From Mugil cephalus (lineage: Eukaryota; Chordata; Actinopteri; Mugiliformes; Mugilidae): a stretch of 64,000 nucleotides of DNA. Shown one piece after another: positions 53,760-64,000 of the stretch (position 1 is its first letter; each line of letters starts with the position of its first letter). A model generated the notes under the pieces. That model made no database searches and was not told where the DNA came from. It was given only the letters and a program-made list of their open reading frames with translations. The stretch covers positions 29,013,501-29,077,500 of the forward strand of contig NC_061772.1 in assembly GCF_022458985.1 (NCBI RefSeq), written 5' to 3'. The translations under genes were made by a program, and so were the position numbers.

Positions 53760-55075
53760 TGTTGTCGTCTCTGTCGTTGTTTACATGTTTGTTGGCTTGT
53801 TTTTGTCTCTTTTTTGTAGTTGCATCTCTCTGGTGGTTGTTTTGTGTGCTTCTTTGTAGTTTGTTGTGTATCTGCTGTTGCTCCTGTGTCTCTTTTTTGA
53901 GCAGTTTCGGGTCAAAGTGGCAGATTTATGGTCATTTTTTTTGTTTCTTTTGTTGTGATTTTAACTCATTTGGTTTCACTCAGTAGTTGTTCATGTTTGT
54001 TTTGTGTCTTGGCCGTTTTGTAATTTTTGTACGCCTTTGTGGCTGTTTTTTTTGTCTTTCTGTAGTTTCCTGCACAACACGTTGCAATTTGGAATCCTTT
54101 TATTAACATATTTGTTGCCATTTCTTTCTCTTTGTAGTTGTTCTGTGTCTCTTTGTAGTTTATTGTGTGTCTGTGGTTTCTCTTTGTAGCAGTTTTTGAG
54201 TCCTAGTTACAGAGTTGTGGTCATTTTTTTGTTACTTTATAGTGCAAACAACCGCCAGGAGTCAAAAACTGCCACAATGACGTAGAAAATGTTCAAAAAT
54301 AGTGACACAACAACAAAGAGACTCTTCGTTGTTGCTCTTTTTTGAGCAGTTTTGGGTATTTGCATAATTTTTTGTATTCGCTTTGTCTGGTTCTGCTTGT
54401 GTGCGTCCACTCAGTAGTTGTCCGTCTCTCTTTTTTGGTCTTTTGTCTCTTTGTAGTTTCCTGCACAACTGTGGTCATTTGAAATCCCCATTTAGAACTT
54501 TGTTGCCATCTTTTTGTCTTTGTAGTTTATTGTGTATCTGTGGTTTCTGTTTGTAGGTTTGGATCTTAGCTGCAGATTTGTGGTCAAACACATGACAAAG
54601 AGACTAAACGTCCTTTTTCGTTTGTCTTTTTTGAGCAGTTTTGGGTCTTTGTGGGTCTCTGTGGCTGATTTGTCGTCATCTTTTTTGTGATCCCATTGTT
54701 TTTCTGTCTCTTTGTAGTCGCCTGCACAACTGAGACAATTTCAAATCCCCTCATGAACATTTAGTCTTTGCTTGTTGCCACGTTGAATTTTTTTATCTCT
54801 CGTCTTTGACGTTAATCCCTTTGTGGACGTTTTGTCTCTTTGTGGACGTGCTTATATTTTTGTGTTTGTCTCTTTGTAGGTGCTGACATCACAGAGGACG
54901 TTTTAGCGTCTTTATGAACATTTCGTATCATCGTGGGAGTTTTTGTCTTTGTGTCTTTGTGACTAATCCCTTCGTGGACATTTTGTCCCTCTTTGTGGCC
55001 ACGTTTCTCCTTTTCTACGTGTTTGTGAGTTATTTTTGTGTTTCGTGTCTCTTCCTGTGACATTTCGGCCGCTGA
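53760..55075. repeat. TTTGTGTCTCTTTGTAGTT-type tandem repeat field
   Basis: Dozens of diverged ~20-nt units with 'gtgtctctttgtagtt' and 'tttttgagcagttttgg' recur for 1.3 kb. It is the reverse complement of the family at 21.1-21.4 and 22.6-23.25 kb. Confidence 0.85.
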
Positions 55076-56636
55076 GGTAGATCTCCTGTCGCTTCCAAAC
55101 CTGCGAATGAACTTCAGCGCGAGCGCTATTTTAATCCGAGTCTAAAGTATCTTGTTCGAGCTGGAGGTGAAAACCCGGGAGAAACCAATCTCTTCTCTTC
55201 CGCCTCCCCAGCATCAGTGTGTTTGAATTAAAGTAAAGACTAATTGAGGCTCCAAAATTTCTCCCACCGTCCAAAGAATAATGATTCTACGTAAATAGGC
55301 GCCCCCTGACTGAGATGTGCAAATTGGACAGCAGGGACTGCAGAGTCTTATTACCTCCCGCTGAGATAACTTCATGTTCACTAAACTCTGCTATTTTAAT
55401 CCACAGAAACCGAGTCAGCGTGACTCTCGGAAAAGAAGCTGCTCTCCACAGCTGGAGGTTCTGCCTTAAAGAGCTTTGATGCCAAAAAGAAAAAGACACT
55501 CAAACCAAAACGACTAATTAATTTCTCGGGCACCAGCCACACATCATCACGAAACCACGACGAACTGTAACTATTGTTCTATGGATCAGTCGGGACCTGA
55601 AAACTGCTGAAGAACGTCTGGTTTTATCTGGAAAGTGATTCCTTCTTATTTTTTTCAACCGATTACAAACATCTCACTGGAAAGAAAATGAGACGTGTCC
55701 GAGATATTAACCCTTTATCTTTCCTCTGGCTTCTTCAACCAATCACAGCTCTGCAGGCAACACATGCATGCAACTTTTTAACTGTGTGACAACTTTGATT
55801 CCTCCAGAACAAAACCACTTAGAGAGATTCTGACTCATATGATAGAAACTTCAGAGTCTTGTCTTTAAAAAGAGACCAAGAACATGAATGAGCTCCAACA
55901 TGTTCATGAACAGCGTCCAGGTCAGTGTAACCAGATGGGAAATGACAAATTATCGAACCAGAAGCTTAAAATTAAAGTATTTTGAGGAAAACTACCGTAT
56001 AAACCTGATTTTATGTTGTCAATAAATAATTGAGGGACCTTTGAAGTTCATGGGTTATGATTTACATATATTTTTAATTAAAAGTAATAAAAAAAACTTA
56101 ATCTTTTTATGTTCATTACGATGATCCATAATTATTTATTATGGAAACAATCAATTATTAATAAAAAATTACTAGATATCATTAAAATATCAACTAAATG
56201 AATTACCACCACTTTCTAATTAGCTAAACAATAATAAAACAAATCTTTTTTGACAATAAATCAAATTTTAAATGGAAAATAACAGATTGTATCCGTGTCT
56301 GAAGAATCACTTTCATCTAAGTTACTCATTACAAACATTAGCACCACATGAGCTGCTCCAAGGTTTGTTCTTCCTCCTCTTTACTAGTTATTTAATATAA
56401 AGCAGTGGATTTATCACATGTCTACAGTGTTACTACAATTTATTTATAAAGAACTTTCAATTTACTCAGTTGTATATATAGAAAAAAATCCCATGTGGTG
56501 GTTGTTTGTAGGCGGCCATGTTTATTTTAGGCCTGAAACAGAAAAAATGTGATAAACTATGATCAACTCAAACAGTCCCACAATTACATACAGACCCTGC
56601 TTATAATGCAGTTTTACCTTTACATTAACATCACAT

Positions 56637-56695
56637 CAGAATCAGAATCAGAATGAGAGAAAAAACTTTATTTATCCTTAAGGGGCAATTAGGAG
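56637..56695. repeat. Short dispersed repeat ('cagaatcagaat' type)
   Basis: Near copy of 47706-47765, with 'aactttatttatccttaag' and 'gggcaattaggagg'. Confidence 0.55.
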
Positions 56696-57253
56696 GATGA
56701 AGAGCGACTTTTTACAACAATATGTAAAAAATGTAAAACAGCAGTTTCAGTGTGTTAAGTGTGTTCAAGTTAAGAGTGATGTGATATTGCACATAAGGAC
56801 ATAAGTGATATTGCACTTGAGTATTGCACAAGTAGTAAATCTATTATTATATTATCTATTCTATCATATTAAACGTCTATTATTTTATGCTGAGCAACGC
56901 TCATTCAGTTTACTCAGGGTCTGTTTTATTCTTTGGAAGAAGGTTGGAATGATAAGAGGTTAATGGAGAAGAAGACACCCAATGAGGGGATTGTAGAAGT
57001 GGACGTGAATGAAGCGAGTTTCTGTCTTTGTTCAGAGGAAACGTTCAGCGTCACCTCAGAAACTCGTCACGTCTCCGGCGCCAGCGAGAAAAAAAGTCGA
57101 GGTGAAAATGAAACGAGTCTCGGGAGCTGAGGGCGGAGTTCGACGCGTCGCACCTGAGACGTCCTGGGAAATTAAAAAAAAAAGGTAAGGAGTCACATGA
57201 CGTGGTCTCCATGGCAACCAGCCACCAGTGGATGAAGAACCGGCACCTTCAGA

Positions 57254-57296
57254 CTTTATTTATTTATTTATTCATTCATTCATTCATTCATTCATG
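57254..57296. repeat. Compound (TTTA)n(TTCA)n microsatellite
   Basis: About four TTTA units pass into about six TTCA units. Confidence 0.9.
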
Positions 57297-57384
57297 TATA
57301 AATAAATAAAATATAGGTCTTAATTATTAAAGTCACCTGGAGACAGAATATTATGAGGAGCTAGAGAATAAAATAAAAGTATCT

Positions 57385-57570
57385 GATCTGGGAGGAGGAG
57401 GTGAAAAGAAGGAGGAGGAGCAGAAGGAAAGGAAATAGGAGGAGATGAAGGAGAAAGAGGAGGAGAAGAACAAAGGGGAAAAGTAGAGGGAGGAAAGGGA
57501 GAGGAACAACAAGGAGGAAGAAGAAAAGGAAAAAGAAGAAGAACTAGAAGCAGAAGAAGGAGTTTGATAG
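57385..57570. repeat. Polypurine block related to the 58-59 kb array
   Basis: GGAGGA/GAAG-rich, and containing 'gaacaacaaggaggaag' and then 'aaaaggaaaaagaaga', phrases shared with each unit of the array downstream. It seems to be a diverged outlying copy. Confidence 0.75.
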
Positions 57571-58036
57571 GTAGTAAATCCAGTGTAAACTGTCCTCTGG
57601 CTCCACCTGCTGGTCAACATGAGGGTAACAGACAATAAAGAGAAGCTCAGACTCTCCATCATCATCAAAACAACCTGAATATTTTTATTGAGACACTCAA
57701 ACAAACAATAATTTACAGATTTCATTCAGTCAGAGACCAAACAATGATCACAAAGCGCTGAGCTCCAGCTCTGCTACTGTCACAAATATAAATAATTAAG
57801 GTCAACGTTCCTCCTCGTCCTCCTCGTCCATCACTTACCTGCGTCTTAAACTCATCTGACCAGTTTGACTCTATGTGATTATAATTATATATTAAAGTCT
57901 GTGTAGAAACGTCTCAACCTCAAAGGGACGTCGCATGAAGACGCAGCAGAAAAAATCACCTCACTCTTCTGGTTTTGTTGCAGCCTGCAGAGGAAATTAC
58001 AGATGTTGAAAAACTACTTCTTGTTTTCATAGTAAA

Positions 58037-59085
58037 ACACAGATGTCGAAAAACTACTTCCTGTAGATAAAGATGTTTTTTATTTATTTTAAAGTAAAAA
58101 TAATAATATTAACTATTTCTCTTCTCTTGTTTTAGAATAAATGTGAGTGACATGCTGAGAGGGAGGAGAAACAGAGGAAGAAGGAGAAGAAGGATGGAAA
58201 GAAAGAGTAAGAAGAGGAGGAGGAGGAGGAAAGAAGGAGGAGGAAGAGGAGGAGGAAAGAAGGAGGAGCGGAACAACAAGGAGGAAGGAGAAAAGGAAAA
58301 GTGGATAAGAAGGAAAAGCAGGAGAAGAAGAAATAAGAATAGGGAGAGGAAGGAGGAGGAAGAGGAGGAGGAGCTGAAATCTACTTCCTGTTTCAAAGTA
58401 AAACACAGATGTCGAAAAACTACTTCCTGTAGATAAAGATGTTTTTTTTTATTTATTTTCAAGTAAAAATAATAATTAATTGGACTAATTAACTATTTAT
58501 CTTCTCTTGTTTTAGAATAAATGTGAGTGACATGCTGAGAGGGAGGAGAAACGAGGAGGTGAAGGAGGAGAAACAGAGGAAGAAAGAAAAGAAGGATGGA
58601 AAGAAAGAGGAGGAAGAGGAGGAGGAGCGGAACAACAAGGAGGAAGGAGAAAAGGAAAAGTGGACAAGAAGGAAAGGCAGGAGAAGAAGAAATAAGAATA
58701 GGGAGAGGAGGGAGGAAGAGGAGGAGGAGCTGAAATCTACTTCCTGTTTCAAAGTAAAACACAGACGTCGAAAAACTACTTCCTGTAGATAGATGTTTTT
58801 TATTTATTTTAAAAGAAAAATAATAATTAATATTAACTTTTTATCTTCTCTTGTTTTAGAATAAATGTGACTGACATGCTGAGAAGGAGGAGAAACAGAG
58901 GGATAAGGAGAAGAAGGATGGAAAGAAAGAGGAGGAAAAGAAGGAGGAGCGGAACAACAAGGAGGAAGGAGAAAAGGAAAAGTGGATAAAAAGGAAAAGC
59001 AGGAGAAGAAGAAATAAGAATAGGGAGAGGAAGGAGGAGGAAGAGGAGGAGGAGCTGAAATCTACTTCCTGTTTCAAAGTAAAAT
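58037..59085. repeat. Three-copy tandem array of ~360-bp units with polypurine cores
   Basis: Units begin at about 58041, 58407 and 58763, so spacing is 366 then 356 bases; the last unit is shorter (about 320). Each has 'gtcgaaaaactacttcctgt', an AT-rich stretch, 'tcttctcttgttttagaata', 'gtgacatgctgagagggagg' (slightly changed in the third), an A/G core with 'cggaacaacaaggaggaag', and an end of 'tctacttcctgtttcaaag'. The copies are highly similar, so the duplication is recent. It lies just beyond the 3' end of sirt3. Lys/Arg/Glu-rich ORFs inside are artefacts. Confidence 0.92.
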
Positions 59086-59118
59086 GCGTCTGTTTTTAAG
59101 TTTCTGACTTGTTGCTCT

Positions 59119-59129
59119 TTTATTTTATT
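59119..59129 (-). terminator. Candidate poly(A) signal of sirt3
   Basis: On the minus strand two overlapping AATAAA hexamers begin about 35 bases after the stop codon ending at 59163. If used, the 3' UTR is very short and ends just before the tandem array. Confidence 0.45.
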
Positions 59130-59162
59130 TTTTTTAAAGCAGAAATAAGATCAAATCTAATC

Positions 59163-62100
59163 TTAAGGAACCAAATAAAGGTGTAAATTTTTAACTCCTA
59201 CTTCCTGAGAGTCGATCAGCGCCTCCATCTCCTGCCTCCAGCCCAGAGCGTCCACCAGCTCCTCCACCCCTCGGACCACGTCCCCGAGCTGGGCCACGTC
59301 GTGGGGCCGCCGGCTCCTCCAGGCGAACGGTCCGACCGGGTCCCTGTTGATGAGCAGGCGGGGGACGGAGCCGCGTACGGCGCCCGCCAGGCTGGCGAAA
59401 GGCTCCACCTGCAGAGGGTTTTCAGATCAGATCTCATCTCGGATTCACGGCGTCAGGGAAACTCGTTTTACTTCAGTCCAGTCGTGTCCTGAGTCGTGTT
59501 CTGACCAAAGCCCCAAAAAGGGGCGGAGCCTGATGCTCATGTACCTCAAAGTGTTTTGACTTCAAATGAAGTGGTCACATGACCCCCTGCATCACCTCTG
59601 GTGACGCCAGTGACATTTCACTCTTTAAACAAATTTTATGTTTATTATTACATTGTTGTTGTTGTGTTTTTTAAACTGTTATATTCTTGTTACATTGTTC
59701 ATTTTTCAACTAAAACAACTGAGTGTAGGAAAACGGGAATTACTTAATTTTTATACTGTTAAATAGTTTTATAATTGTAGTTATATGAGTTACGAAAAAC
59801 AGGTTTATTTGACTGAAATATTTGTCTTGCGTTTAATCATAATCAACTAACTAAAGGGAAAATTACAAAGTTATTTAATGATCATGACGTTTCAAGAAAA
59901 AGTATCGGTGTGGGCGACTTGGTATTGGATCGATACCAGAGCTCCCAGTATCGACCCTATTGGAAACACGGCAAACGTTGTGTTATGTCTCCAGCGGGTC
60001 ATATTATTATTATTGTTGTTGTTGTTGTTGTTGTTGTGTCTCACCTCCAGGGAGGTGCCCATGATGATCAGGAGGTCGGCCAGAGGGAAATCTTTCAGAT
60101 ACTTGAAGAAGTGTCGTGGCAGCTCCTCCCCAAAAAACACGATGTCGGGCTTCACCACACCTTTACAGGTCGGACACTTCGGGATCGTCCCACTCATCAC
60201 GTCTGGCTAACGAGACGCACACAAAAATAAACACATAAATAAATAGTGTTATTATTATTATTATTATGAGGAGGAGCGCGTAACAAGTAGAGGGAGGAAT
60301 GTAATGAGGAGGTGGAGGAAGAGGAGGAGGAGAAAGTTGAGGAGAAAGGGGAAAAGAAGGAGGAGGAGGAGGAGAAGAAGGAGGTCGTGACTCACTCTGA
60401 GGTCCTCGCCCTCATATTTCCTCAGGCAGGAGGTGCAGGTGGCGGTGGCGAACGTACCGTGAGCCTCCACCAGCATCTCTGGAGGGATCCCAGCCACTTC
60501 ATCCAGAATAAACACAGATATAACACTTTATACTCATCATAATAATACTATTTATATAATAAGACTCGTTATAACATCACGCATCAGGTTTATCAGCCCA
60601 GAAAAACTCCTCATTCAAAATAGAGATGGTCCAATCGATACTGAAACACCGATACCTCCGATACCAGGTCTTTATGCTCTAAAATCGATCCTCAAAACAA
60701 AATATCGATACTTTTGATACTTCAGTCATTGGAGGTGATGTAGGAAAACAGTGAAAAAGTAACTAAACTAATGAGTTGTGACAAACACAACAAACCTCAG
60801 GTTAAACCACAACACAGAAGTTTTCATTTAATAGCAGTTCTTAATAGTTACAACAATTTTAATGTGTTTTTTTAGTGTTTGAAACAACATTTTCACATAT
60901 TTTGTGTGATTGTGTCTCTGTTTGGTTTTTCTCTTGTTGTATTATCTCGGCTACATAATAAATGAGGAAAACTACCTCAGTATACTTCACAGTTTAAAAT
61001 AAATACATTACTTTATGAAGCTTTATGATTTACTTTATGATTTGAAATATACCACTTTTTTAAGGTTTACCAGACACTTTAGGGTGTATTTAAAGAAAGT
61101 ATCAGTATCAGTATCAGTATCAGTATCAGCCTTTTTGGGGAGATATCGGTACCATTTGAACCAAGATCATGAAAATTAATATTCTATTAGATCCAGAACT
61201 TTGTTTATTGGGGAACTTTACAAGTAGTTGTGGTTCTTTAAATAATATGAAACTGACATTTCTGAAAATAACTTTAAGTGTAGCCAGAAAAAATGATTTA
61301 ACAATAAAGTTGTGCATCTTAATTTTCTTTTCGATTGATGTTAATGCCTCTTAGGGCATGTTTTCTGTTGGAAGTTGCCAAAAAAATTTAAATTCAATAA
61401 AGTCTGAGTCATAAAAAAAAAGAGAGGCGACCACGTACATCTTTCCAGGCCGTCGATGTTCTGCGTGTACATCCGGAGCAGCTGACCCTTCTGGTGCAGC
61501 AGGCGTACGAAGTAGTGCGTCACGTTGGGCCGGTAGTTTCCCGGATACAGCTCTCGGGCCAGAGCGAAGAAGGGAGCCGGGTTCCGGTGGAAGAAGCCGA
61601 TCTCGAATATGGCCTCGGCGTAAGGGAGGTCGTACTGCTGCAGGTTGTCGTAGAGGCCGCTGCCTGGAGACCTGCCAGCAAGGAAACAGCATCTCTGTCA
61701 GCAACTGATTCCAACTCACTGAGTTATTTTAGTGGCATTTGAGCTTTAACTAGAAGCTCCTTTTGTAATAAAATGGTTTGTACTAAACGAGCCACACATG
61801 ATGAAAGTGTTACTTGTTTGGGAAACTTCATGCCTTATGCAAAATATGTTTGTGTATGAACTCAGATTTCTAACATATAGACATAAATAACTAAATAATA
61901 AGCAGCAGACAGCATGAATTCTACATCAGGTTTGTGAGATTAATCAAACTTTCCAAGATGGATTCTAATTAAAATTCTGACTTGGAGCTTGGAAAGTCCG
62001 ACATTCAGATACATTCAGGTACATTCAGGTACATTCAGGTACGTGTGCACTTTGCTCAGTGGTACAAGACAAAGCACTTAAATAAGCAAGAAAAATAAAA

Positions 62101-62911
62101 GCGTAAAAAAAAAAAACAGGAAACTGTACAACATAAATTAGATTTCCAGAATAAAAGAATTTAGAGAAAGAATCGTAATTCTGTATTTTTTTAAATTACA
62201 GTTTATTTTATTTTACTAGATAATAATTATTTTTATTTTATTTTAATTTAATATTATTTTATTTTATCTTTCTTGTGGCTTTTTAAGAGTGTTTCTTTTA
62301 TGTGCAACAAAGCTACTGTGACAAAGTCATTTCTCTTGTGGATCATTAAAGTCTGTCTGAGTCTAATAAAGGACAGAAACAGATACAGTGAACGCATCAT
62401 TAGTTAAAACGCACGAATGCTGCACAATGACAATAATCCTCTGTTTTACCAGTGATGTTTGTTGTCCCCTTACCTTGGGAAAGTGCTGCTTTCTGCAGGC
62501 ATGATCATCTCATATTATTCTGTCTGATTATTGAAGACACCTTCAGGGAAACTCGGAAGCTTTTCTCACCTGAAATCAGGGATGCCACTGGGAGTGCTGA
62601 TCCCGGCTCCAGCCATCACCACCACTCTCTTGTAACGCTGCTCTCGGATGTTTCTGGCGATGTCCTGCAGGGTCTGCTGCTCCACGGACCCACCGCCACC
62701 ACCGCCGCCACCGCCGCCACCGCCACCACGGGAGAAAAACCTCCGGGTCCCATTCACCCAGGGAGAGAGTGTCGGTCTGGGAAGAAATTTAAAAACTCTG
62801 AAGTCAAACATGACAAACTAAAACAGAACTTGTTAGACTTTGACTTTTCATTTTCTGAAAGTAATTTTTCCTGCACCTTGAGGGGAGGGGCCTCTGTGAA
62901 CATTAATAATG

Positions 62912-62945
<34 letters not shown>

Positions 62946-63465
62946 GAAGAAGAAGAAGAGCTAAAAGGAGGAAGAGAAGCAGGAGAACAAGAAAGTGGAG
63001 GAAGATGAGGAGAAGCAGAAGAAGAGGGAGGACTAAATTCACAATAAGTAGGATAAAGATGAGGAGAAGTATGATGAAAACAAAGTCCAACAGGTCTTTG
63101 GGTCCTGTGGACTGAGGGGAAGGACCTCAGTAAAGAAGAAGAAGAACTAAAAGGATGATGGGAAGGAGGAGGGGAACAAGGTGGAGGAGGTGGAGATGTT
63201 CCTAAAGTGTTTTTCTGTGTCACATCCACACAAATGAATGCCAGGACCAAAAGTTTCACAGTAGCATCACTGATGGTTTAAATGTTATGCTCCTTTTCAG
63301 TGGTCATAATGTTATGCCTGATCAGTGTATACGTCACAGTGTTGCTCTCAGGTGAGTCGTCGTACCTGAACAGAGCTGCTGCACCTTCAGCTGGACACGA
63401 TCTCCTCTGACCAAAGTCTATAAAACATCACATGTGATTGATCTTCGTTATTATTTGTTCCTGCA

Positions 63466-63548
<83 letters not shown>

Positions 63549-63677
63549 TGTGTGTGTTTGTGTTTACTGACTGTTTGCGGAGAGACTCCAGCTCGGACTT
63601 GAACGCAGCCTGCGATACAAACAACAAACTCTGACATGTGTCATTAAGGACGAACCCACTAAAGACGGAGAAGACAT
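59163..63677 (-). CDS. sirt3: Sirtuin 3, mitochondrial NAD-dependent deacetylase, six exons
   Basis: Exons in transcript order are 63677-63568, 62776-62570, 61671-61439, 60496-60396, 60206-60045 and 59408-59163; phases join, giving 352 residues. Sirtuin marks are [14 protein letters not shown] (93-106) for NAD binding, TQNIDGLER (175-183), catalytic His196 in VEAHG, four zinc ligands (C204, C207, C228, C231), then GTSLEVEPFASL and LLINRD. Similarity runs through the human SIRT3 core, including [17 protein letters not shown]. The first 53 residues are rich in Arg and Ser with no Asp or Glu, as in a mitochondrial targeting peptide. A run of 13 Gly follows. SIRT3 removes acetyl groups from matrix enzymes. 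Exon 1 is inferred from phase and composition, and the last 10 residues may instead come from a further small exon. The core is certain, both ends less so. Confidence 0.93.
59640..59960 (+). mobile_element. GATACC-rich element in sirt3 intron 5
   Basis: Matches 2490-2835 in the same orientation through 'atttttatactgttaaata', 'aacaggtttatttgactga' and the final GATACC words ('gatcgataccagagctccc'). Confidence 0.6.
60002..60037. repeat. (ATT)n(GTT)n microsatellite beside sirt3 exon 5
   Basis: ATT units pass into about eight GTT units and end eight bases from the exon 5 donor at 60044-60043. Confidence 0.9.
60250..60390. repeat. (ATT)n run and polypurine block in sirt3 intron 4
   Basis: A short ATT run is followed by about 120 bases rich in GGAGGA and GAAG that reach the donor site of exon 4 at 60395-60394. 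In the transcript this is a pyrimidine tract starting directly after the donor. Confidence 0.85.
60625..61160. mobile_element. GATACC-type element fragment in sirt3 intron 3
   Basis: It starts with 'gtccaatcgatactgaaac' and 'ccgataccaggtc', and ends with five GTATCA units (61099-61129) then 'gatatcggtacc'. The interior differs from the other copies, so this may be a relative rather than the same family. Confidence 0.4.
61740..62560. other. sirt3 intron 2, no gene seen
   Basis: Apart from four tandem 10-base units of the 'acattcaggt' type (62001-62040) and an AT-rich (TTTTA)n stretch at 62200-62270, nothing is recognisable. It lies between the exons at 61671 and 62570. Confidence 0.45.
62905..63190. 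repeat. (AAT)n microsatellite followed by polypurine block in sirt3 intron 1
   Basis: About twelve AAT units pass into (AAG)n, then into a GAAG/GGAG-rich tract interrupted near 63030-63120. ORFs on both strands here are compositional. Confidence 0.88.
63471..63544. repeat. Long (TG)n microsatellite in sirt3 intron 1
   Basis: Some 37 TG units, followed by a few interrupted ones, end about 25 bases from the donor site of the proposed exon 1 at 63567-63566. TG/CA runs this long are usually length-variable. Confidence 0.95.
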
Positions 63678-64000
63678 GAGAGCAGCCGACACAAGACTCT
63701 CAGGATGTAAAATATAACGCTAAACGAAGGCAAAATATCCACTTTACCGACAAGTTAGCATTAGCAAGCCCCCATTACTTCCCATCAGCCCTTGCGACAC
63801 CCGGAAGTTTTTTTGTTTTTTTATTTTATTTCTTTATTGACAGAAAATATACAGTAAAAATGTAACAATGCAAAATTGTCAAAATGCAGTCAAAATAATA
63901 TAATAATATAATATAAATAAAACAAAGATACAACAAATAATCAAAACCAAAACTCGAGGTTGAATAAAGTTCAGATAATATTCATATAAATATTTTTCAC
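63678..64000. other. 5' flank of sirt3, no gene seen
   Basis: The region upstream of the proposed start codon is modest in CpG up to about 63810 and then T/A-rich. A further upstream exon or a promoter could lie here, but nothing decisive is visible. Confidence 0.35.

Larger units (their letters stand above)
51400..57380. other. Intergenic region between drd4 and sirt3 (first part)
   Basis: No exon was recognised. Contents: an L2-like 3' end near 52215-52265 ('ttatatttatatagcgcc'), poly(A) runs (52504-52520), a poly(T) run near 53128-53142, the tandem repeat field at 53.76-55.07 kb, a less repetitive stretch at 55.08-55.45 kb with TAATTGA and CTATTTTAATCC words, AT-rich DNA to 56.6 kb, a short dispersed repeat at 56.64 kb and (TTTA)n/(TTCA)n at 57254-57296. 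A drd4 3' UTR may extend into it as far as 53.5 kb. Confidence 0.5.

Noticed and set aside
58109..58792. Repeated Arg/Lys/Glu-rich ORFs such as those starting MSDMLRGRRN
   Set aside because: The same ORF recurs in copies of the tandem array because the array is duplicated DNA; the sequence is low-complexity and unlike any gene.
63428..63637. (His-Thr)n and (Val-Cys)n ORFs over the TG microsatellite
   Set aside because: Pure translation of a TG/CA dinucleotide run.

Overview
The window is nuclear DNA of a vertebrate, almost certainly a ray-finned (teleost) fish. Genes are split by GT-AG introns, non-coding DNA is AT-rich and full of microsatellites, and the transposon remnants (Tc1-like, hAT-like and L2-like) are of types common in fish. 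Four protein genes can be read exon by exon. All four have human relatives on 11p15.5, so this looks like a conserved synteny block. No prokaryotic, plasmid or viral gene was seen.

Layout. (1) 402-6275, plus strand: cathepsin D (ctsd), seven exons; the signal-peptide and most propeptide exons lie upstream of the window. (2) 6.7-9.7 kb: intergenic, with an L2-like reverse-transcriptase relic and a long pyrimidine tract. (3) 10093-20616, minus strand: cdhr5, a cadherin-related membrane protein, 14 exons and about 703 residues, with long GGAA/TTCC and CCT/AGG tracts in its introns. (4) 20.6-35.5 kb: gene-poor spacer with Tc1 and other repeats, an inverted repeat pair and short-unit tandem arrays. 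(5) 35779-50592, plus strand: dopamine receptor D4 (drd4), four exons and 388 residues; introns 2 and 3 hold two hAT-type elements, a deleted Tc1-like transposon and a 28-bp minisatellite. (6) 51-59 kb: intergenic, with a second ~20-nt repeat field in the opposite orientation and a ~360-bp tandem array. (7) 59163-63677, minus strand: mitochondrial sirtuin 3 (sirt3), six exons and about 352 residues.

The genes do not form one pathway. Cathepsin D is a lysosomal aspartic protease. CDHR5 is a brush-border adhesion protein. DRD4 is a Gi-coupled dopamine receptor. SIRT3 is a mitochondrial NAD-dependent deacetylase. The divergent cdhr5/drd4 pair matches the human CDHR5/DRD4 arrangement; the secretin gene that sits between them in human was not recognised here.

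I found no clearly novel biological system. The most notable structures are a hAT-like element with a perfect 8-bp target duplication nested inside an L2 copy, a family of GATACC-rich dispersed elements, an unusual density of polypurine/polypyrimidine blocks, a poly-glycine run just after the predicted SIRT3 targeting peptide, and the drd4 intron 3 minisatellite. Exon boundaries were assigned by eye from splice consensus, reading phase and remembered family similarity; no alignment program was run.
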